A stretch of DNA of 64,000 bases from Campylobacter canadensis (GTDB lineage Bacteria; Campylobacterota; Campylobacteria; Campylobacterales; Campylobacteraceae): assembly GCF_013177655.1 (NCBI RefSeq), contig NZ_CP035946.1:1178001-1242000 (forward strand), written 5' to 3'. The notes beneath the pieces are model-generated. The model made no database searches, was not told the DNA's origin, and saw only the letters and a program-made list of their open reading frames with translations. Position 1 is the first letter of the stretch; each line of letters starts with the position of its first letter. Both the position numbers and the translations under genes were made by a program. This document shows, in pieces, positions 58,919 through 64,000 of the stretch.

Positions 58919-61900
58919 TTATTTTTGATATTCAATAGTCCATCTTGAATCACAATCAAATAAACCACCATAACAATGAATTGTATCTTTTATATATTGA
59001 AGCTTATCACTTAATATAATTTTTAAACTACCATCAGTGTTGCGAGTAATTTTTGATTGGTAATCAGAAATATAATTTGTTGTTTTATCAAGTCCTGGAA
59101 TTTCATCTTTTACTCTGTAGCAAGGAGTTTTAGAACAAGTTATTGTTTTTTTATCATCACTAATTGCATCTTTGAATTTATCTTTATTTGACTTTGTGTA
59201 AAAATATCCAAAAGGCTTAAGTATGCCGTCTTCATCAATATAATGTAACCAAACATCATCTTGTGTAATATTTGCTATATTATTGTTTATTTTTATATCT
59301 TTAAATAAAGGTGTAGCGCTTATAAATTTTACATTTACATTTTCGCTTTGTTTTAAATCTTCATAAGTTGGATTTTTTGCCTTTTCTAATTCAATATCAA
59401 TACTTACTAAAGTAAATGCTTGTTGCTTTTTATTATATGTTAAGCTAAGTGGAATTTCTGCTGCATTATCACTTGCTGCTGCTATTCTTTTATTTTCTAA
59501 AGCACTATCATCAATGTAAATATCGCTTATTGTTTGATAAGGGTAATCTTTTTTATCATTTATTAAATGAGATGTAGTTTTAATACCATTTGTATCACAA
59601 TTAAGCTCTTTACAAGCATCTTCTAAAGCATAATCAAAATATTGATTTAAAGAATCCTTGCTTATTTTTATTTCATAAAATCTTTTAGAATCTTCTTTAA
59701 TTAGCTTAATTTCATTCTTTGTTGAACCATCATAAGCTCTTTTTGAATTATCAAAAGTATCATCAAAATTAAGCTCTAGCTTATCAGCATTATATTCATT
59801 AGCAAAATTTAATCCAAGTTTTAAAATCATATCATCACTAAAATATCTTGGCACACTTATATTTGTAGCGGTGCTTATTAATTGCGGATAAATTCTATAT
59901 TTAAATTCGCTAGGATTGCTGGTAATAAAGGCATTTACTCTTGCATCTTTGTCAATATTACTTTTAATTTTAATAGAATTTACTACCCCTTTTTCTTTTA
60001 ATTTAATTGGCTCATTTAGTGGAGTTTGACAATAAATTTTATGATTTATTGCTTTATTAGCTGTATTTTTATCAAGCATTTCATCACTATTTATACAAGA
60101 ATTATTAACTGTGTAATTTTCAAATTCAGGGTTGTTATTTAAATAATTTTCTAAATATTTTCTAATATGCTCTTCTAAAATTACAACCGTAGCACGATTA
60201 GCAATACCAGCAAAAGGATTAATAATTGTTAAATTATTTGATACACCAGTTGCGCTTACGCTTCTATTATTATTATAAGTCATAGCCATAGGATTTGCAC
60301 TATCAAAGGCTAAATTAAAATAATAATCTTTTGTATCTTTACTATTTGGAACCTTTAATTGAAATTTTGTAAAAAGAAATTTTGAAATATTTGAATTATC
60401 ATCAAAATATATGCTTGGGAATTTAGATATTTGTTGATTTGTTTGCTCGTTTTTACCATAACATCTTGAAAAAATATCGCAGTTATAAATATTTAAATTA
60501 ATACTTTCTGCTCTTACAGTAATTGGAATATGCTTTATTGTTTTTCCTTTACTTGCAATATTGTTTATATCTCTATAAAATTTAAGCTCAAATTCCCTTC
60601 TAGCTTTATCATCAGCACTTGTACTTAGACAATTAAATCTTATTGTTGCATCTGCGTATTTATAAAAAATTTCATTAGCTCTTGAAGAATCATTCTCGTT
60701 ACAAGGAATATAATCTGCTTTGTTTTTATTTTTTTTATTTAAATATTGGCACATTTGCTTATATTTAATGCCATATTTTCCTAACATTATATTTTCTCCA
60801 CTGTAAGAATCTGGTATATAATAAGCGGGATTTTGATTGTTTTTATAAGTGTAGTTAAAATATGTAGAATTTCTTTTAGTATTATACTTATTTGCTCCAT
60901 ACCCATTTACATCAGTACATTTTTTCTGCATTTCATCACTAGTTAAAATATTGCCTACATCAATTGAAATATATCTATTTTCATCTTCTGTAAATGGATT
61001 ATCTTTTGGCAAATTATATGTACCTATATCATCTTTATTTGCATTTGTAAAATCAAGTCTAATATAAGTTGTATCGCCATTTAAAACCGTGTAAACACCG
61101 TCGCCTACATTTGTAGTATTGAAATTAAACACGCCTTCTGAATTATCATTTTTAAGCCATGCTGTATTAATATTTGCATTTGGTATCGGCAAGCATTCAA
61201 TTGCATCTTCATCGTTTGAGCCTTCTTGAAGTACAAAAAATATTGCTGGTTCTGAAAAAGCGTTAAATTGGTCATACTCTCTTGTTCCAATCTCTGTTAA
61301 TTGCCCACCAAAAGAGTAATTTAACTCTGGTAAAACGAGTCTGTTTCCTTGATATCCAGTCCAAAAAGTTCCTAAATTAACACCATCATTATAAGCATGA
61401 TAAATTCCTCTTTCTCCTTTAACTTTTATTGCATGAATTTGTATTTCATAAAGTAAAGGCTCTTTACATTTTTTAAAGGTTTGCACCGCATAATTTACCA
61501 TAGTTGCGGCATCTCTTTTTTTATAAAAATAAGTATCGTAATTACCATTAATACCCTTTAACCAATATAAACTTGGATAAATTATCTTATCTTCATATTC
61601 TTTATTAGTTACTTTTTGGCTACTTGCATCGTTAATTCCATAAGCTGCTAAAAAAGGTATTGTTTTTATACTTGCAGTGTTATCAAGTACTTTTATATGT
61701 TCTTTTGGGTTTATACAAACATTTTTATTTGTTTGTTTATCTTTATAGCAAAGTCTGCTTGAAAGTGGGCTATATTTACCATTGTCATTATTATTAGCTG
61801 CTCTTTCTTGCACATAAGCTCTTACGCTTACATCACCACCTTCAAGATTTACTAAAAATCTTTTTTCGGCACTAGCACCTTTATTTTTAGTATTATCAGC

Positions 61901-62632
61901 ATAAAAAGGATTTAATTTAAATGCAAAAGCCACATCGCCTTTTTGTGCTGTAGCTATTTTTGAATCAAAAGGACCAACTATTATTGATTCAAAATAATCA
62001 TCACCAGCAACACAGTTTTTACCTTCATAATTTCCATCAGTACATCTACCTGCATTACTATGAATACCATCATAATAAGCCCTACTAGCACCCCTTGCAT
62101 TTGCCCTACTTCTGTATGGAATTACAGTAAATAAAATATCATCATTAGAATTTATTGCCTTTTTAGCTCCAAAAAAACCTGATGACAAGGCTTGAGCTTG
62201 GTCGTTACATCTTGAATTTTTATAAGCATAACCGCCGCTACACCAAGCAATACCACCTTTTTGCCACAAATTTATGTACTCTCCAAATATCATTGTATTA
62301 TCACTATTTAACTTTGGTAAGACTATATTTTTATAATTTCTATTAGAGCTTATGTTGCTTAAATCACTATCATAATTTGTTTGATTCCATATTGAATTTA
62401 ATTCTTGTGAACCTCTCCAAGCTTTTTTATTATAAATTAATTCTACGCTATTATTTTGTATGTTATAACTTGAAATTTCTTTAATATCAATATATTCTCC
62501 AAAAGAACAAGTACCGTCATTATTATGATTAACACTACCATCAATCTGAGTTACCCCTGAATTGCAGTAATCAGCATATAAATATGAACAAATGCACAAC
62601 AGGGTTATTTTACTTACTTTTTTCAAATTCAC
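58919..62632 (-). CDS. Large secreted protein, paralogue A of a two-gene family, function unknown
   Basis: 1237 residues. Signal peptide ~1-20 (CICSYLYADYC). Many cysteines, probably disulfide-bonded in the periplasm or outside the cell. Features aligned with paralogue B: MVNYAVQTFKKC, IFFVLQEGSNDEDAIECLP, DDVWLHYID, PCYRVKDEIPGLD and the terminal YIKDTIHCYGGLFDCDSRW. The N-terminal thirds differ more (this copy has an extra CxxC-like GIAWCSGG region). Unrecognised family. It lies 137 bases after the small barrel gene and before paralogue B. Confidence 0.8.
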   Translation of the reverse strand: MNLKKVSKITLLCICSYLYADYCNSGVTQIDGSVNHNNDGTCSFGEYIDIKEISSYNIQNNSVELIYNKKAWRGSQELNSIWNQTNYDSDLSNISSNRNYKNIVLPKLNSDNTMIFGEYINLWQKGGIAWCSGGYAYKNSRCNDQAQALSSGFFGAKKAINSNDDILFTVIPYRSRANARGASRAYYDGIHSNAGRCTDGNYEGKNCVAGDDYFESIIVGPFDSKIATAQKGDVAFAFKLNPFYADNTKNKGASAEKRFLVNLEGGDVSVRAYVQERAANNNDNGKYSPLSSRLCYKDKQTNKNVCINPKEHIKVLDNTASIKTIPFLAAYGINDASSQKVTNKEYEDKIIYPSLYWLKGINGNYDTYFYKKRDAATMVNYAVQTFKKCKEPLLYEIQIHAIKVKGERGIYHAYNDGVNLGTFWTGYQGNRLVLPELNYSFGGQLTEIGTREYDQFNAFSEPAIFFVLQEGSNDEDAIECLPIPNANINTAWLKNDNSEGVFNFNTTNVGDGVYTVLNGDTTYIRLDFTNANKDDIGTYNLPKDNPFTEDENRYISIDVGNILTSDEMQKKCTDVNGYGANKYNTKRNSTYFNYTYKNNQNPAYYIPDSYSGENIMLGKYGIKYKQMCQYLNKKNKNKADYIPCNENDSSRANEIFYKYADATIRFNCLSTSADDKARREFELKFYRDINNIASKGKTIKHIPITVRAESINLNIYNCDIFSRCYGKNEQTNQQISKFPSIYFDDNSNISKFLFTKFQLKVPNSKDTKDYYFNLAFDSANPMAMTYNNNRSVSATGVSNNLTIINPFAGIANRATVVILEEHIRKYLENYLNNNPEFENYTVNNSCINSDEMLDKNTANKAINHKIYCQTPLNEPIKLKEKGVVNSIKIKSNIDKDARVNAFITSNPSEFKYRIYPQLISTATNISVPRYFSDDMILKLGLNFANEYNADKLELNFDDTFDNSKRAYDGSTKNEIKLIKEDSKRFYEIKISKDSLNQYFDYALEDACKELNCDTNGIKTTSHLINDKKDYPYQTISDIYIDDSALENKRIAAASDNAAEIPLSLTYNKKQQAFTLVSIDIELEKAKNPTYEDLKQSENVNVKFISATPLFKDIKINNNIANITQDDVWLHYIDEDGILKPFGYFYTKSNKDKFKDAISDDKKTITCSKTPCYRVKDEIPGLDKTTNYISDYQSKITRNTDGSLKIILSDKLQYIKDTIHCYGGLFDCDSRWTIEYQK

Positions 62633-62769
62633 AATTTTTCCTTTAAAAAGATAATTTAAAGTAAAAATTGTATAATTTTAAACTAAAATATTTTTTAAAT
62701 AAAATTATTTAAAACATTAGCAAATAGAACTTTATAATAAATTTTATATATATTAATAAAAAATAACAA

Positions 62770-63591
62770 TTAATAAATACTATATCTAAAAACTATATTT
62801 AAAGAATGTTTAGTTTTTATCTGTGAATTTAAACTTCTTTCATAATCAATATTTACTTTTAAATCATTATTAATTCTATACGCTAAACCAAAATTAACAA
62901 TTGTTGATGAATCTTGCTTAAGACTGTGTTTTATATTATCAATATAATAACTTTTTACTTTATTTAAATCACTATTACTAATTAAAGCCACATTAAGTAA
63001 AAAATCTTCATTTACAATATAAGCATATTTTAGTTTCAACAAAGCAAAAAATAAATTTTGACCTTCTTGTCTAATATTATTTATGCTAAAAGAAGGAAGT
63101 TTTACATAAGATAATGCAAGGCTTGGACTTAATAAATGCTTATGTTCTTCATTGAAAAAATCAACACTTAATGTGCCATTGTAAGCGTAAGAAATTTTAT
63201 TTTTATTATTTATTTTGTATTGTTGCAATTTAATTGTATTTTCAAAATGTATTTGCTCTCCTAAAATTGAATACAAAGCAAATTCATTAAGTTGTACATT
63301 AAAATCATCATTTTTTAATTTTACAAAATCAGCATAAGCTCCAAATTTTGCTTCAGTATTAAAAAAATAACTTTCATTAAAATTATCAAAACCAGCTTGG
63401 AATTTTTTAAAACTATTTTTTGCCTCTAAACTTTTATAATTGTACCTTGTCCATACATTTACAGTATCAATATTTTCTCCTAGCGTGCAACCTAGTTTAT
63501 CGTAAATATCATCTTGATTAATTTTGTTTATTAAATAAAGACTATTTGCATATACATTTAAGCTTAAAATAAAAATTAATAATTTTTTCAT
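62770..63591 (-). CDS. Small outer-membrane beta-barrel protein
   Basis: 273 residues. Signal peptide ~1-15 (LSLNVYANS). The rest alternates in amphipathic strands (NEFALYSILGEQIHFEN, LNIVFRYSIY) and ends in an aromatic residue, like small 8-12-strand barrels or autotransporter-type porins. One Cys near the N-terminus (DKLGCTLG). AAGGAG overlaps the end of ftsK and the start lies two bases after the ftsK stop, so read-through from ftsK is likely. It probably serves the two large exoproteins downstream; that link is positional only. Confidence 0.65.
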   Translation of the reverse strand: MKKLLIFILSLNVYANSLYLINKINQDDIYDKLGCTLGENIDTVNVWTRYNYKSLEAKNSFKKFQAGFDNFNESYFFNTEAKFGAYADFVKLKNDDFNVQLNEFALYSILGEQIHFENTIKLQQYKINNKNKISYAYNGTLSVDFFNEEHKHLLSPSLALSYVKLPSFSINNIRQEGQNLFFALLKLKYAYIVNEDFLLNVALISNSDLNKVKSYYIDNIKHSLKQDSSTIVNFGLAYRINNDLKVNIDYERSLNSQIKTKHSLNIVFRYSIY

Positions 63592-63593
63592 AC

Positions 63594-64000
63594 TTACTCC
63601 TTAATAATTGTTCTAATTCCCTTTGCATTAGGCGCACTTAAAAAGCCGTTTGCTTCTGCTTGTTCTATTATATTTGCTGCTCTATTGTAACCTATGCTTA
63701 GTCTTCTTTGCAAATAAGAAATACTTGTTTTATCATCTTCAAGCATAAGCTTTAAGGCTTCATCGTAAAGTTCATCTTTTTCTTGATTATCGCTTTGTGC
63801 TTTTGTAGATGTAAAAGTCGTACTATCTTGCAAAATACTATCATCATATTCAACTGCTTCTTGCTGCTTTAAATGCTCAACCACTCTTAAAATATCTTCT
63901 TCACTTGCAAAAGGTGCGTGTAATCTTATAATAGAGCTTGTTCCTGGTGGAGTAAATAAGCAATCTCCTCTTCCAAGCAAACTTTCAGCCCCTTTGGTAT
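63594..64000 (-). CDS. ftsK: DNA translocase FtsK, C-terminal end (5' part outside window)
   Basis: 135 codons, 5'-partial. Begins GAESLLGRGDCLFTPPGT, the last part of the FtsK motor (beta) domain, and ends with the winged-helix gamma domain (ISYLQRRLSIGYNRAANIIEQ, then GFLSAPNAKGIRTI), which reads KOPS sequences to direct chromosome dimer resolution at dif. Complete motor motifs lie beyond base 64000. The barrel gene follows after two bases. Confidence 0.95.
   Translation of the reverse strand, partial: TKGAESLLGRGDCLFTPPGTSSIIRLHAPFASEEDILRVVEHLKQQEAVEYDDSILQDSTTFTSTKAQSDNQEKDELYDEALKLMLEDDKTSISYLQRRLSIGYNRAANIIEQAEANGFLSAPNAKGIRTIIKE

Overview
The window is a strongly AT-rich chromosomal segment of an epsilonproteobacterium, almost certainly Campylobacter or a very close relative. 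The evidence is a complete cytolethal distending toxin operon (cdtABC), a dimeric dUTPase, a thrS-infC-adenine methylase block, a selenocysteine formate dehydrogenase, a TorA-like reductase with a monohaem cytochrome, and poly-G tracts of the phase-variation type. Genes are densely packed, with many 1-40 base overlaps.

Layout. 1-6028 (minus strand) is a sulfate-activation operon: cysD-cysN-SLC13 transporter-cysC, then an open frame fusing a sulfotransferase domain to a family-2 glycosyltransferase through a G8 tract. 6111-10436 (plus) holds cdtA-cdtB-cdtC, rimO and tilS. 10515-24028 (plus) is a surface/exoprotein locus: a 1745-residue adhesin with a LapA-type retention module and a TAAG motif, a tRNA-Val, an outer-membrane barrel protein, a 906-residue FecR-domain protein, a frameshifted paralogue of it, and a lectin-plus-cysteine-domain protein of probable DUF1561 type. 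24043-27286 is patchy: a Cys-rich protein, a decayed oxidoreductase, a copy of the hsdM 3' end, and a cupin/carboxymuconolactone-decarboxylase pair. 27350-35569 (minus) is a type I restriction operon (hsdR, hsdS, hsdM) with a two-gene Hachiman-like defence module (hamA, hamB) inside it. 35672-40455 is a redox/stress cassette: alcohol dehydrogenase, CAT-like acetyltransferase, lipocalin, HxlR regulator, two flavodoxin-fold quinone reductases and a frameshifted aldo/keto reductase, with a 77-base promoter region present twice.

40535-47951 is core: yebC and a cyclophilin (plus), then thrS, infC, dut, dapF and coaE (minus). Directly behind infC lies an EcoRI-like restriction-modification pair whose endonuclease is interrupted by a poly-G tract. 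48067-51691 (plus) is the formate dehydrogenase operon with an in-frame TGA (Sec) and SECIS hairpin. 51894-54934 (minus) is a TorA-like molybdoenzyme with its cytochrome. 55106-63591 (minus) holds two paralogous ~1236-residue secreted proteins and a small outer-membrane barrel, all of unrecognised function. The window ends inside ftsK.

How the parts fit together. Sulfate uptake and PAPS synthesis appear to feed a surface-glycan sulfotransferase, since no PAPS reductase gene is visible. Defence is layered (type I RM, Hachiman-like, phase-variable EcoRI-like). Surface variation and host interaction are represented by CDT, the retained adhesin, the DUF1561-like protein and the ~1236-residue paralogues. 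The best candidates for undescribed biology are the paralogue/barrel locus, the adhesin/FecR/barrel locus, and the phase-variable sulfotransferase-glycosyltransferase.
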